Origin: Fagopyrum homotropicum
Lineage: Eukaryota > Streptophyta > Magnoliopsida > Caryophyllales > Polygonaceae
Assembly: GCA_033239125.1 (NCBI GenBank)
Contig: BSWB01000001.1
Coordinates: 29,353,501-29,417,500, forward strand
Length of the DNA: 64,000 nucleotides
Reading direction: 5' to 3'
Both the position numbers and the translations under genes were made by a program. Of this stretch, positions 20,753 through 32,825 are shown piece by piece (the first letter of the stretch is position 1; each line of letters opens with the position of its first letter). The notes beneath the pieces are model-generated. The model was not told the origin of the DNA, searched no databases, and saw nothing but the letters and a program-made list of their open reading frames with translations.

Positions 20753-20820
20753 AAATCGACAGAAAAATCGACCTAGCCCAGAAAAATCGGACGATTTTCA
20801 CCAAGAACAGGCCGATTTTT
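20753..20820 (+). promoter_or_regulatory. palindrome cluster before ORF3 start (E2)
   Basis: GAAATCGAC, AAATCGACC, AAAATCGGACGATTTT, CCAAGAACAG and GCCGATTTTT end 9 bases before the ORF3 ATG. It matches the E1 cluster in layout. Confidence 0.7.
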
Positions 20821-20829
20821 TGACTCAGA

Positions 20830-22314
20830 ATGGATATTGTTAAGAGGATAACTAGAAACACGGGGAAGAAGAAGGGATCTTCTTCCAAAGCCCCTCCCCC
20901 ACCTCCACCACCACCTCAACACATCCCTAAGCTTCCCCCTCCCCTATCCAAGCACAAGAAACGTTATGAACGCATCATAGATCGCCCATTCACCCCTCCT
21001 CGCTACATAGTGCTAGATGACTTAGATTCATTGTTTGTTCGAGAGGATGTTGATATGATGCTTGACAGGGCTGGGCTGAGCCAGTTTGCTACGATTAGGG
21101 AGGATGCTTATACCGAGATCATCCTAGAGTTCCTTAGCACATTCGAACATGACCCTAGGAAAAGGATGATCACTTTCCGCCTCATGAGCCAAGACCACTC
21201 TATGTCCATTGACACTTTTGGAGACTTGTTTGGCTTCTCTTATTCAGATGCAGGCACTTTTGCTAGAGGTGTTAGTGCTAGTGACTTTTGGGAGGCTATT
21301 TCAGTGGGTGAATACGGAGGAGACAAATGGAGGCCCGGAAATTCCAAGGAGACTAGCATGTACAACCTCTCCTTCAAGGTAGTACATCGGATTCTCAGCG
21401 AGAGCTTATTTAAACGGACAGAGACTCCACAGAAGCTCAAGGCTGACGAGCTTTTCATTCTCTACTGCATGACATCCACCACCATCCCCGACATTGCCAC
21501 CATGCTTGCCGACTATCTAGGAAAGATAGCCAACAAAGCTAAGGGTGATATTTGTGCTGGAGGTCTCGTCACTCATGTGGCTAAGACGATGGGATTAGAT
21601 TTCTCCGGATGCACTCTAGCTGAGAGTGCCCTTCCACTAGGTTCACAACGGTTGGTTGTTTGACAAGTCTTGATTCCTCGAGGGAGAGGAACACTTCATG
21701 TGCCTATGCCATGGCACAAGGATCCGAAGAAGAAACCATCCGAGATTATATGGAAGTCCGAATATACTATTCGGAACAAGAGGAACTGGAAGGAGACGTT
21801 CGAGTCGATGCTTGAGGAGTTCTCCCCTCCTACTTATTATGATGATGATGCAGGTGACTCTGAGGAGGAGGATGAGGATGGAGGACAGGGGACCATGCTC
21901 GAGTTTGAGAGTGATACTCATAGCGGACATGCTACGGATGCCATGGACACCGACACTCATGGTGCAGGACCTAGCAGGACTAGTAGAGGCGATGAGGAGA
22001 CGGAGGATGACATGCAGCTACCTCGCCGCTCATTTGCACGTGCTCCAGGACATGGACGAGGACATCGCCCTCCGCGTCACTTTAGGGAGCTAGTCACTAG
22101 CTTCCAGAGCCTCAACACCGACTATCATGCTCTCCACACCGATTACGAGACCCTGAACACTCAGTTCAGGAACTACAGATAGGAGACAAACGCTAGGCAT
22201 TCATCCTATGATGGCCAAATGAGAGACTTGTACTACCACCAGTTCGGCCACTTCTACGATCCTACCGCACCGATGTACCCTTATCCACCACCTCCACCAC
22301 CGACAGAGGATTGA
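20830..22314 (+). pseudogene. ORF3 of E2 with two in-frame stops
   Basis: The frame starts MDIVKRITRNTGKKKG, a basic N-terminus like E1, followed by a poly-Pro stretch and the conserved domain with TETPQKLKADELFILYCM and VTHVAKTMGLDFSGC. A TGA at 21661 follows the conserved PLG block. The same frame then resumes with RGRGTLHVPMPWHK and an acidic linker to a TAG at 22180. It continues to the conserved tail HQFGHFYDPT and the final TGA. No membrane segment is visible. Apart from these two stops the frame is complete. Confidence 0.85.
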
Positions 22315-23623
22315 GCTGCCACTTCTTTTACATTGTAAGTATTTTTCTTCATCTCACGCTCGATTTTCACATTGGGGACAATGTGGATGTCAAGTATGGG
22401 GTGAGGGTACTTACAATACCTTATATTTCATCTTAGCACTTTATGACATTTGCACTACTCTTGATGACTTGGCTTGTAATAACTCTTACACTACTTGCTT
22501 TCCATTATGACACTTGCATTCGCATGATCTTTTTCAAATCCTATGAATTTTCAAAAATTCTTTGTGCTTCTTATGATGGAAATGACCTCTATGATGAGAA
22601 TTGTGTATATGGATAGGCAAAAAGATGCTTAGTTGTGTTGAGATGTTAATCATAGCATGAATGAGTTTACTTTTGTTACTTGAACGCATGAATAAGTTAT
22701 ATGATTTAGTTGTTTTGATAAGAGAATGAGATAATAGTCGAAGCTATATTGCAAGTTCTTTTACATCATATAAGGATGACTAAGGCGATTCACTTCTTTT
22801 CTTTTCTCATATCTTGATCATGCTAGCCCCTCAATGAAATATGTAACCATCCTTTTACCATCCGGGAATTAGGATAAGTGATAGAAAAAAGCATGTTTGA
22901 TGTGGGAGAGCCAAGGAAAAAGTATTAAAAGAAAGTGCAGAAATTCATAAGTTTGGGGACGTTGAACATGAGGATGAGTAACTCGGCACCATTCACATAG
23001 CCGGGTGTTTGTGTCTTGCCAAAATCCGATTGAACGACAAGTCCTAACGGGATATGGTATGTGCATCAAGGGTTTGAGGCATCTCGAAATTGAAAAACGC
23101 CGATCTCCTAGGCTTCGGTTTTTGTGCACCGCTGTCCATGCTCTCAAAAAGTAAAGTATAATGAAAGCAAAGCTTTCTACATGCAAAGCATGTGCGGTGA
23201 AGAAAAATCTTGAAGGTATTATGTGTTCCTCTTTCCCGGATTAGCACCACAATTGCCAAAAAGAATTCCTTCCCTTAATACGTTTCTTGAACCTTTTCTT
23301 TGATTAGAAGACTTTGAGACTTTTATGCATATGTTTAAGACTTCATGGCTTAGATTTGTTTGACTTTGATTACCTCTACACCTTTATCATGTCCTTTATT
23401 TGTGTTTTCAAGAAAGAAAAGGAAGTTAGTTCATCTTATAGTTATCATTGATACATACTTTGCCTTTTTATGCCTTGAAACATCACTTTGAGGGTGATCC
23501 AATAAAGAGAAGCACTATCAAAAGAAAAGTTTTTGAGTTTTCATACATACATGATCCATGACATCTTGTATTCTAAATTTGAGTCTTGCTTAGGGACAAG
23601 CAAGGGCCAAGTATGGGGTATTT
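22315..23623 (+). other. 3' noncoding region of E2
   Basis: There is no gene. A proximal stem-loop (CACATT, loop GGGGAC, AATGTG at 22368-22385) plus AAGTATGGGGTGAGGG begins it, and the conserved structured block follows at 22951-23140. The distal stem-loop (CTTGCTT, loop AGGGAC, AAGCAAG at 23585-23604) and polypurine tract AAGTATGGGG (23609-23618) end it. Confidence 0.75.
22951..23140 (+). other. conserved structured 3' noncoding element (E2)
   Basis: This is the E2 copy of the block at 2700-2900. Hairpins ACTCGGC/GCCGGGT and CCGA/TCGG are both intact. Confidence 0.6.
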
Positions 23624-25256
23624 TGATGACATGAATTATGTATCATCATATTCATGCATATTATAGAAGATTGTTTCAATTTACCTTGCATTTAGAGAGA
23701 TTTTGTGTGCCTTTTTTGTTCTATTCAATCATTTGTCGGAAATAGAGGTCTACACGAGTTTTTGATGAATTATAGGTAAATGGAGTGGAATTGGGAGCAA
23801 AAGCGGAGCAAGGAGCATCTAGGGATGTTAAGGAAGCTAAAGGAATCTTAAAGGAGTCATAAAGAGCTAAGGAATTGCAAAGGAGAAGCATAGAAAACGA
23901 GCCAAGAGTAGAGCACTTTCTGTTGAAGAAAATCGTGCCAATATGTACATAAATCGGACGATTTTCCCTTCAAGAATTCGAACGATTTTGTGTATAAATC
24001 GACTGGGTCGATTTCTTCTGTTTTTCGGCCAAATGAAAAGACGACACAAATCCCAATTCTTTTGGGCTAGAGGAGAGTTTTGCCAAACGGCCCACTTGCA
24101 AGAAACTATAGAGGAGAACCCTAGGAACAAAAACGAGGAGGCCGCAGCGGGAAATCTTTACACATTTGAGAGAATTCGAAGATTCTTGGAGGAAGATTGA
24201 AGTATTCTTTGCCGGGAAGTTAATCTTGATTCTAGTTGTGAGATTTCTTTGTTCATTGAAGTACTTGCTGTTTTTGAGCACGAATTTGAGTTGCTTAAGA
24301 GATACATTGATTTGTTTTGACAATCGTTTACAGAATTGAAGGTTTTTGGAATTTTTATTCAAGATTCGGTTTCTTTGCGATATTTCTCTCAATAATTAAT
24401 TTGATTCGATTTTGAAAATGGTTGGCTAAAACCTTTGTGATTCTGGGGAGAATAGTTGATGATTAAGGCTTAGATGATGATAGACTGAACTCATTCAAAC
24501 ATTAGGACCCTGAGAGTTTAGATTTTAGTTTTGCGACAACAGGAAAATCGCACTGTTCTTGAGTAAATCAGCCGATTTTCTTATGAACAGCCCGATTTAT
24601 TCCTCTGACGAACCTTAATTGAATCAATCTTTAACCAAAACTAATCCTTGTCTAAATCCCAACCTTGATTAACCTTTTTACCCTCTAATTGAATGTATGA
24701 AGACACTTCAAACCTGATTCTACATTTAATAGATTAAGATTTCAAGATTTGGGTAATAAAGAGACTCAACATCCTTTATTAAGATTTTAATTGTGCTTGC
24801 TATTCTTTACTTTGGAGAGTCATATCCTGGAGTTTTAGATAGTTAGTTTGAACATAATTCTTGTCTCTAGATCTTTCTATATTGCAGCCTCAAAAACCCT
24901 TATAAAGAGAATCTTTAGATTAGTCATATAGGCTTCGGAACTTCACCGTACGAATCCTACCTTTGAACATTTAATCTTGGCAATATAAACTCTGTCCTAT
25001 ATCTATAGAAGTGTCTTGAATCGAAAGCCGAAATCGGATACTTGAATCCTTGGAATCATTTCACTCTTATTTGATCACAAAAGCTTTTCGCACTTTTCGC
25101 TAGATAATTGAAATTGGATTTATTCTCACCAAATCCCTGAGTTCGACTCTGGAATTCTTACCTTACTACAGCTGATCCGTACACTGCGGGTTCGCTTTGC
25201 TTTGAGTTCTAGATACAGATTTAAGACTTTGACGCACACACCTTTTTGAGCGAACA
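23624..25256 (+). repeat. 3' LTR of E2 (1633 bp)
   Basis: It starts TGATGACATG after the polypurine tract and ends CGAACA, followed by the TSD ACCTC and the E3a integrase. Confidence 0.95.
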
Positions 25257-26092
25257 ACCTCTATATTCTTCTTGCGGTTGATTACGTCTCTAGATGGGTT
25301 GAAGCCATTGCTTCTCCCACTAACGACGCCAAGGTGGTTGTGAAGTTCTTAAATAGAACCATCTTCCCACGGTTTGGAACTCCACGCATCATCATCAGCG
25401 ATGGAGGAACGCATTTCATCAACCGGAAGTTCAAGGCACTTCTATCGAAGTATGGGGTAACCCACAAGGTATCAACCCCTTATCACCCTCAAACTAGTGG
25501 ACAGGTCGAGATCTCGAATAGAGAAATCAAAGTAATTTTGGAGAAGACCGTCTCTAGGACGAGGAAGGATTGGTCCATGAAATTGGACGGTGCTCTTTGG
25601 GCGTACAGGACCGCATTTAAGACTCCCATAGGTACCACCCCCTATAATTTGGTATATGGGAAGTCTTGCCATTTGCCCGTTGAATTGGAACACAAAGCAT
25701 ATTGGGCGATCAAATGGTTAAATTTCGACATTAAGGAGGCCGGCGAGAAGCGACTATTGGAATTCAATGAGCTGGAGGAGCTGCGTTTGAACGTTTATGA
25801 GAATGCCAAAATCTATAAGGAAAGGACGAAGAGATGGCATGACAAGCGTATCGTCCCAAAGGAGCTTAACGAAGGAGACCTAGTTCTACTCTTCAACTCC
25901 CACCTCCGCCTTTTTCCAGGTAAGTTAAAATCAAGATGGACCGGACCTTATGTTGTGAAACATGTTTTTCCTCATGGTGCAGTTGAGATATGGGGCGAGA
26001 CTAGCGGAAGCTTCAAGGTCAACGGTCATAGACTTAAGAAGTACCAACCGGAAACTCCGGTTGAGGAGGTTGCACCAATATACCTCATTTGA
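25257..26092 (+). pseudogene. E3a integrase, right fragment
   Basis: The fragment resumes the integrase catalytic core right after the E2 insertion and stays open to a natural TGA at 26090. SDGGTHF (second catalytic Asp) and NREIKVILEK (catalytic Glu) are present, followed by the GPYVVKHVFPHGAVEIWGE region and the C-terminal PETPVEEVAP motif. The shorter open frame from 25334 is part of this. It is split from its N-terminal part by 13 kb, so it is not functional. Confidence 0.9.
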
Positions 26093-26102
26093 GAAGCATT
26101 AT

Positions 26103-26151
26103 GGTCCAGCTAGCGACCTTAAACCAAGCGCTTCTTGGAAGGCAACCCAAG
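26103..26151 (+). other. conserved post-pol hairpin element (E3a)
   Basis: GTCCAGCTAGCGACCTTAAA is followed by AAGCGCTTCTTGGAAGGC and AACCCAAGG. CTTGG pairs with CCAAG. It directly follows the pol stop, as in E2. Confidence 0.55.
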
Positions 26152-26312
26152 GTATTGCTTTCTTTTCCCGTTTTCTAGTCTAGCTTAGATAGTTTTTGCT
26201 TTCGCTTTGCTTTGTTTTGTTTTGGCGTTCTAGACAAATAACAGGACATATCTAAGGAAGGAGCATAACTGGAAGGACAGAAGTTCGAGAATTCGAGAAG
26301 ACGGAGTTTAAC

Positions 26313-26472
26313 TGAGGCATCTCGGTTGCTGTCAAAGCACCTCGACCGAGATGATTCATGAGCAACCGAGGCGACTAGGGCTTTCTGAAGAACTACCTCG
26401 GTCCGTACCACCTCGGTCCAGTCGAGACCATCTCGACCGAGGTGACAACAGTTCCAGAAAAGGGTATAAAAG
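26313..26472 (+). promoter_or_regulatory. palindromes and internal TATA box (E3a)
   Basis: CATCTCGGTTG, CACCTCGACCGAGATG, ACCTCGGTCC and ATCTCGACCGAGGTG lie upstream of TATAAAAG (26465-26472). The nearest full palindrome ends about 20 bases before the TATA box. One further copy, CTCGACCGCGGTG, lies at 26509. E3b repeats the arrangement at 37524-37678. Confidence 0.65.
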
Positions 26473-26814
26473 GGGGATTTATTTTCTCTCTCTTCACTTT
26501 CACCCTTCCTCGACCGCGGTGACAGTTCACATCGCTCCCTTCGATTCTTGCTCGTTTTCGACGATTTCTGTCTCCAAACTACGATTGAAGGATAGAGGAT
26601 CGTGTTGCAAGTACAGATCTGCAGAAAATCGAATCGATTCGGCCAAAACGAGGTAAAACGAACCGAAACCCTAACCTCTCCGTTTCGCTTCGATTTGGGC
26701 TTTGGTTGCCCCTACATTTGTTGAGGAAAGGCTTAAGTACCCCATAGGAAGTAGTTGTAGTGATTTTTGGGGGAAAAGAACTGAATTTCCAGAAGTAATT
26801 AGAACCCAGTTTTC

Positions 26815-26884
26815 CGCCTCGGTCCAGTCGAGCTGTGCCTCGGCCGAGGTGATTCTTGAGTGACGTCAGTTGACCGAGGTGACC
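26815..26884 (+). promoter_or_regulatory. palindrome cluster before ORF3 start (E3a)
   Basis: GCCTCGGTCC, the perfect palindrome CCTCGGCCGAGG (26838-26849), TTCTTGAG and TGACCGAGGTGACC end about 20 bases before the ORF3 ATG. Confidence 0.7.
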
Positions 26885-26905
26885 TGACAGTTTGATTTTC
26901 TGAAA

Positions 26906-28283
26906 ATGAGTTCTGACCGCCGCCTTACCCTCAGGGATAGATCCTCACCTTCCCCTTCTTCCTCTTCTTCCCGACCTTACCGCCCGGTGATCCATGAGCG
27001 ACACCAGGTGGGTTATGAGCGTATTTCCTGCCGTCCAGTGATTGCACCACGCTTCCTGGACGTGTTTGCCTTTGATTGCCTCCAGGTAGATGGAGACCTT
27101 AGGAGGATGATTTCTACAGTTGGGCTGGATCAGTTTATTGAGATCCGAGCCCCAGCCTATTTGGAGCCGACCTTAGAATTCGTTAGCTCCTTTACCTACC
27201 TCCCCACAGAGAGATCTGTGAAGTACCGGTTGATGAACCGGAACTTCATGGTGCCACTAGAGTACTGGAGAGATATTTTTGGCTTTCCTGAGCCCACCGC
27301 TGTTGACTTCCCGTCCCGATCAGTAGCTAGGGAGTTTTGGGGGCAGATTGCCCATATTGTCGAGCATGCAGATAGATGGCGCCCTGGAGATTCCAAGGAG
27401 AAGGTCATCTTCCATTTAGCCTTTAGGTTAGCCCAACGGATATTCAGCGAGATGCTTCTGGCGCGTACTGAGACGCCCCAGAAGATCCGACAGGGAGAGC
27501 TGTTCAGTTTATACTGCCTGGTTACTGGGGGTATCCCGGACTTTGGCTTGATGCTGGCAAAGGATCTGCACAGGATCAAGGCCAAGGCGAAGGGAGACAT
27601 CTGCTGTGGAGGGCTTGTCACCAATATAGCTAGCTATCAAGACATGGATCTCAGTGCGTGCACGATGGTGGCGGGTGCCAAGCCGCTTGGATTGCAGGAG
27701 ATGATCACTCGGCGGATCCTAGTTCCCCGAGGTCTGACTACTCCGTACGTGGCTATGCCATGGGAGCTGACTGCGCCACAGGGGATCAGGTGGTCTGCCC
27801 AGTTCACTGTTTATGACCCACATTATTGGCAGACCGCTTGGGCTCCACTGATGGAGGATTATAGAGAGGCAGCAGCTACCCCAGCTGAGGAGGAGGAGGC
27901 TGATGATGAGGAGACAGTTGAGGAGAGAGGGTGGAGTCCCGATGGATACAGGGACAGATACTGCAGGGCCGAGCACACCACCAGTTATAGATCTGGATGA
28001 GGAGGACACTGAGCCTGCACCTGCTGCATCACCTGCTAGATCTGCTAGGCGTAGGACACGCCGTCACAGAGATTCAGAGGCTCACAGACGGATCGACGAC
28101 TTGACGGATCAGGTTATTGATTCATATGCTGCTTTGTCACTGGATATCCGCGAGATGCAGGAGCGGCAGCATTACCAGCACATGATGGCCCAGATTCAGT
28201 TTCAGCACGTCATGGGATATCCTTTCGACCCGACCCAGTATCCGTACGTGCCACCACCACCACCACCGGATCGTGACTACTGA
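26906..28283 (+). pseudogene. ORF3 of E3a with one frameshift
   Basis: It starts MSSDRRLTLRDRSSPSPSSS, a Ser-rich basic N-terminus. The conserved domain follows with TETPQKIRQGELFSLYCLVT and an acidic stretch around residue 320. Near 27930-27960 the frame shifts; the correct C-terminus continues in another frame to 28283, with a helical tail, FQHVMGYPFDPT and a poly-Pro end. The E3b homologue shows the same order. No membrane segment is visible. Confidence 0.85.
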
Positions 28284-28560
28284 GAGCTGCAGGATTTTCT
28301 TTATTATTTTTATGCAGTTCAACTATTTATCCGGTGAGTATTTTTATCCTTTAAACTTATTTTGACCCACGGGGACAGTGTGTCCCAAGTATGGGGTGTT
28401 TATGTGATATTTGACACTTATGTATGACTCTACTTGATTAAATATTGATATTTTATGCTTCAGTTGCTTCTATATGTTTATTTGAGATTGCATGCATACT
28501 TACAGGTTATTTGAGTGAGAAAAACGTCGAAACTGAAAGAAAACTAAAAAAATTTTTGGA

Positions 28561-28633
28561 CCTCGACCGGGGTAGTTCTGGCCGAACGAGGCGTTTCACC
28601 TCGGTTGACCTAAGAACACCTCGACCGAGGTGG
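28561..28633 (+). promoter_or_regulatory. palindrome cluster after ORF3 (E3a)
   Basis: CCTCGACCGGGG, a CGAACGAGG half-site, CACCTCGGTTGACC and CACCTCGACCGAGGTG follow one another. E3b has the same at 39771-39843. No equivalent was seen after ORF3 in E1, E2 or E4. Confidence 0.6.
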
Positions 28634-29046
28634 GTTAACTGAGAGTTTTCAAAAACGATTTTTGTGTTACTTATCTGGATATGATCTCAGTGAAGATCTT
28701 GCTTACTGACTGTTTTATAATTCTTTATGTGTTTGAAAGGTTTTATAATATGTTTAAGTTGCTAAATGCTTTGTTTGAAATTATTGGCATGTTTAATACC
28801 TTGTTTTTATCTAAATTATGTTGAATTTGAAGGTTGACACCACATTATGAGTTCTCTCACTTTCTTCCTGGAAAGACCAAGGCAATTCATTCTTCTCTCT
28901 TCTTCTTCTTGATCATGCTTAGCCCCTCATATACATTTTTTCCTCCCTTTACCTATCCGGGAATTTGGAAGCAAGCGAAGTGGTGAAAGCAAGTGAAGTT
29001 AAAGTTGAGAAGTTGGCTGGAAGTGAAAGTGTTAGAAAGTAATCTT

Positions 29047-29246
29047 AGGTTTGGGGAAGTCAATCATGATGATGAGTAACTCGGCACCATTCACATAGTT
29101 GGGTGTTTGTGTCTTGCCAAAGTCGCATTGAGCGATATTCCTAACGGGTCATGGTATGTGCATCAAGGGTTTGATGCATCTCAAGAAATTGATGATTGCT
29201 GATTTCCTAGGCTTCGGTTATTGTGCACCTCTGTCCATGCATCCCG
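29047..29246 (+). other. conserved structured 3' noncoding element (E3a)
   Basis: Hairpin A reads ACTCGGC with GTTGGGT and keeps all seven pairs through G-U wobbles. Hairpin B reads CTGA with TCGG. In the outer stem the A-U pair of E1 is replaced by U-A. Confidence 0.6.
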
Positions 29247-29729
29247 AAAAGTAAAGTAAAAGAAAAAGTGTGAAATAAGCAAAGCTTATTGGTGGAAGAT
29301 GTTGAAAGTCAAAGTAAAAGTGAAGTATATCCTTTTCCCGGATTCTAGCACCACATTACCTTAAATACATCCCTACCCTACACGTTTCTTGATCTTTCTT
29401 TTGGGAAGCCCTTGAGACCTCGAGCTTGTTGATTGACTTAGTGGTTTAAACTGGATTATACATGATTAATTTTGATAAATATGACTTATTATGCATTCTA
29501 TGATTTTATGCAAAGATGAACAACTTTCTTATATTTATAAAATGTTTCGAACACGCATTGATTTTAAATTCCATGAAGTATTCTCTTAGAGTGATCTATG
29601 ATTGTAGCACACCATAAAAATGTTTTTGAAAGACTTTTCATTGATTTTCTTGACTTATAATCCATCCTATCCTGCCTTTTATATGCGGAACTTGCTTGGG
29701 GACAAGCAAGGGCTAAGTATGGGGTATTT

Positions 29730-31497
29730 TGATAGCATGAATTATAGTCTATATTTTGGGGTTCGTTTGGACGTTTTATCTTTCATAATCTGCATGTTTG
29801 TATGTATATTATGTGATTATATTACCATTTCATCTACATTTGCGAGAATCGAGGTCTACACCTAGTTTTATTGTAATCGTAGGTAAAATGGCACGTTTTG
29901 CATCGAAAAGGAGCAAAAGGAGCTATGGAGTCATTGGAGCTACATTGAGGAACATAAGGAACCATCCAGGAAGCATGGCCATAGATTCGAGATTCACTTT
30001 GGACTGGTTTTGAGAGATTTCACGTTCAGTTATGACTCACCTCGGTTGACCACAGATTCATCTCGACCGAGGTGATCCAGGGATGTCGACTCGACCGAGG
30101 CGAATACCTAGGACGCGGCGAGAATATTTTATTCTTGGCTGAGATCTTTTATCTTTGGAAAGAGATCTTATATTTTTGAGCTTGGCTCCTGGAAGGAAGA
30201 AAATATATTAGATCTTATATTTTACCTATTTTTATGGGAAGAAATCTTTTCTAAGATATCTTATCTTTGGAGGGTTATTTTCCTATAAAAAGGGTTGGGT
30301 TTCCACAAATCGAAGATCCCGCTTACACTAAAAAATCCGCATTCAGTTGGGAATCACGCAGCAGCCATACTCCAGCTGGGAGATTTGAAGAACCTTTTTT
30401 AAGGTTGAAGGAAGATTGAAGATTGTAGCTTTTATAGCTTTTGGAAGGTTTTCTCGTAAGATTACCTTAGATTCTCTTCCTTGTTGTCTTGCTTGTTGGA
30501 TTTATATCCAAGGAACGCTTTGTTGTGTTATTTGATTCAGTTATTGAAGTCTTCTCATTAAATTCTTCTTGTTCAAATATTCACCTTCTTCCTATATATT
30601 TGATTAATACTTTCATGATGATGAGTGGCTAATTTCCTTGTGTGATTCTAGGGTGATTGGCTGAAAGTTGTGGGAAAAACAATGATAGAATAATCTTAGA
30701 TTCCAGCAGGACCCTGAAAGTTCGAGTCTTTAACCTTAATCCTAAGCATCTCGCTCAGTCGATGAACATCTCGGCCGGGGTGGAATTTGGTTGACCGAGG
30801 TGACTTATCTGATCCGAAACTGAGAGTTAAGTGTTAGAGTTTGCCAAATCCTATTCTTATTACACCTTTCCTGATTCAATGCAAGCTTAGGATGAGACTT
30901 ACCCGGTAATTCCTTAGTTTGTGTACCTAAGATCATAAGTATAGGTAATAAAGGTTTATCCTTTATTGGGGTTCGAGTGTGCTTTCATCCCATCTTTGTG
31001 AGTTAGCTTGAGACTTACCCGGTAAAGGTTGATTCTATTCCCTTAGATGGTGTGTTAGTTTGATGTTATAGCTCTTTATCTTAATTCCTTGAGACTTACC
31101 CGGTAATAGGAGTTACAGTTTTGGATTAGTGAGTAGTGAGACTTACCCGGTGATCTACTCCGCTTTAGAAACACCTTCCCTATGCAAAAACCTCAGCTTT
31201 GTCCGCTTATCTTTAGATCTTGAGTTGGAACCACAACTAGATGCTTTAATCCCTAGAATTGCATGTTTGCTTTATTGAGTTCTTATTCATCTTTGATGGT
31301 TTTAATTGCTCTTGTAGTTAGTATTTACACATAAGCATACCGTGATTGGACTTTGTTTCACTAAGTCCCTGTGATCGACCCTGGAATTCCTTACTTTTTA
31401 CTACGATTGACCCGTACACTGCGGGTTCGCATCCTTGTTTTAAGCTTACGTCTAGGGTTATAAATTTAAAGCTTGCACACACCTTTTGGAGCGAACA
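29730..31497 (+). repeat. 3' LTR of E3a (1768 bp)
   Basis: It starts TGATAGCATG and ends GCGAACA. It has palindromes at 30038-30104 upstream of TATAAAAAGG (30284) and a second cluster at 30747-30804. Four copies of GAGACTTACCCGGT lie near 30893, 31011, 31089 and 31138. The U5 box is ACCCG, 7 bases, CGGGT near 31408. Confidence 0.9.
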
Positions 31498-32801
31498 GAA
31501 GATCATATATTTTAGGGATTTATTTACGAGAGATAGATATATTTTATTAGGAAAATATCTTTTCAAAATATTTTATCTTTGGAGGGTAATTTTCCTATAT
31601 AAAGGGTTGGATTTTCCACAAATTCAACCATGCTTATACAAGCCTAGAGGGATGATAGCATCCAACAATTGAAGGACTTTTGGAAGGTTGAAGGAAGATT
31701 GAATGAAGGAAGGTTGAAGGAAGGAAGTTGATAGCTTTTATAGCTTTTGTGAAGGGTTTTGTAAGACTTTCTTAGATTTGCTTCTTGTTGATTTGTCTTG
31801 TTGGATTGTGATCCAAGGAACGCTTGTTTGTTTGATATTTGATTCAGTTATTGAAGCCTTGTTCTTAAGGTTCTTTTTTTCAATTATTCACTTTCTTCCC
31901 ATGTATTTAATTATTGCTTTCATGATGATGATTGGCTAATTTCTTTGTGTGATTCTAGGGTGATTGGCTGAAGGTTGTGGGAAAAACAATGATAGAATAA
32001 TCTTAAATTCCAGTAGGACCCTGAAAGCTCGATTCTTTATCCTTAACCCTAGAACATCTCGCTCAGTCGATGAACATCTCGGCCGGGGTGGAATTCTTCT
32101 GACCGAGGTGACTTTTCTGATCCGTAACTGAGAGTTAAGTGTTAGAGTTTGCCAAATCCTATTCTTATTACACCTTTACTGGTTCAATGCAAGCTTATGA
32201 TGAGACTTACCCGGTAATTCCCTTGTTTGTTTACCTAAGAGCATAAGTGTAGGTAATAAAGGTTTATCCTTTATTGGGGTTTGAGTGTACCTTCATTCCG
32301 TCTTTGTGAGTAGCCTGAGACTTACCCGGTAAAGGTTGATTCTATTCCCTTAGTTGGAGTGTTAGTTTGAGATTCTAGTTCTTTTCCTTAATTCCTTGAG
32401 ACTTACCCGGTAATAGGAGTTATGGTTTGGAGTTAGTGAGTAGTGAGACTTACCCGGTGATCTATTCCACTTTAGTAACACCTTCCCTTTGCAAAAATCT
32501 CAACTTTGTCCGCTTATCTTTAGATCTTGAGTTGGAACCACAACTAGATGCTTTAATCCCTAGAATTGCATATTTCCTTTAATTGACTTTTTATCATCTT
32601 TGATTGCTTTAATTGCTTTTGTGGTTAGTTGCGATATTGACAACCTATACTTGCTTTGTTTCACCTAAGTCCCTGTGATCGACCCCTGGAATTCTTGCTT
32701 TTTACAACGATTGACCCGTACACTGCGGGTTCGCATCCTTGTTTTGAGCATACATCTTGGGTTATAAATTTAAAGCTTGCACACACCGTTTGGAACAAAC
32801 A
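31498..32801 (+). repeat. 5' LTR of E3b, downstream part
   Basis: It matches about 41365-42654 of the E3b 3' LTR. A TATA box TATATAAAGG is at 31596. A palindrome cluster lies at 32046-32114, and four GAGACTTACCCGGT repeats near 32201, 32318, 32397 and 32445. The frame at 31346-31672 spans the E3a/E3b LTR junction and is not a gene. Confidence 0.85.
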
Positions 32802-32807
32802 AGTTTT

Positions 32808-32825
32808 TGGCGCCGTTGCCGGGGA
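32808..32825 (+). other. tRNA-Asp primer-binding site (E3b)
   Basis: TGGCGCCGTTGCCGGGGA, an 18 of 18 match to tRNA-Asp. The leader continues CTTGGTCTAG, like E2. Confidence 0.9.

Larger units (their letters stand above)
12144..25256 (+). mobile_element. E2, complete Athila-like retrotransposon
   Basis: Two 1633-bp LTRs bound a 9.8 kb interior with PBS, gag-pol, ORF3 and polypurine tract. ACCTC occurs at 12139-12143 and again at 25257-25261 as the TSD, and the interrupted E3a integrase frame continues across it. The family palindrome is AAATCGGCCGATTT. The coding regions carry a frameshift and several stops, so this copy is defective. Its LTRs differ only at scattered bases by eye, suggesting recent insertion. 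Confidence 0.95.
28284..29729 (+). other. 3' noncoding region of E3a
   Basis: There is no gene. A proximal stem-loop at 28364-28384 (GACCCAC with GTGTGTC, one mismatch, loop GGGGACA) precedes AAGTATGGGG. A palindrome cluster lies at 28561-28633, which is special to the E3 family. The conserved structured block is at 29047-29246. The distal stem-loop CTTGCTT/AAGCAAG (29691-29710) and polypurine tract AAGTATGGGG (29715-29724) end the region. Confidence 0.75.
25257..31497 (+). mobile_element. E3a, right part of an Athila-like element
   Basis: It contains the integrase C-terminal half, post-pol hairpin, internal promoter, ORF3, 3' noncoding region, polypurine tract and a complete 3' LTR. The left remnant is 11653-12143. 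Immediately after its LTR, sequence from the middle of an E3-family LTR begins, so E3a inserted into the 5' LTR of E3b. Family palindrome CCTCGGCCGAGG. Confidence 0.85.
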
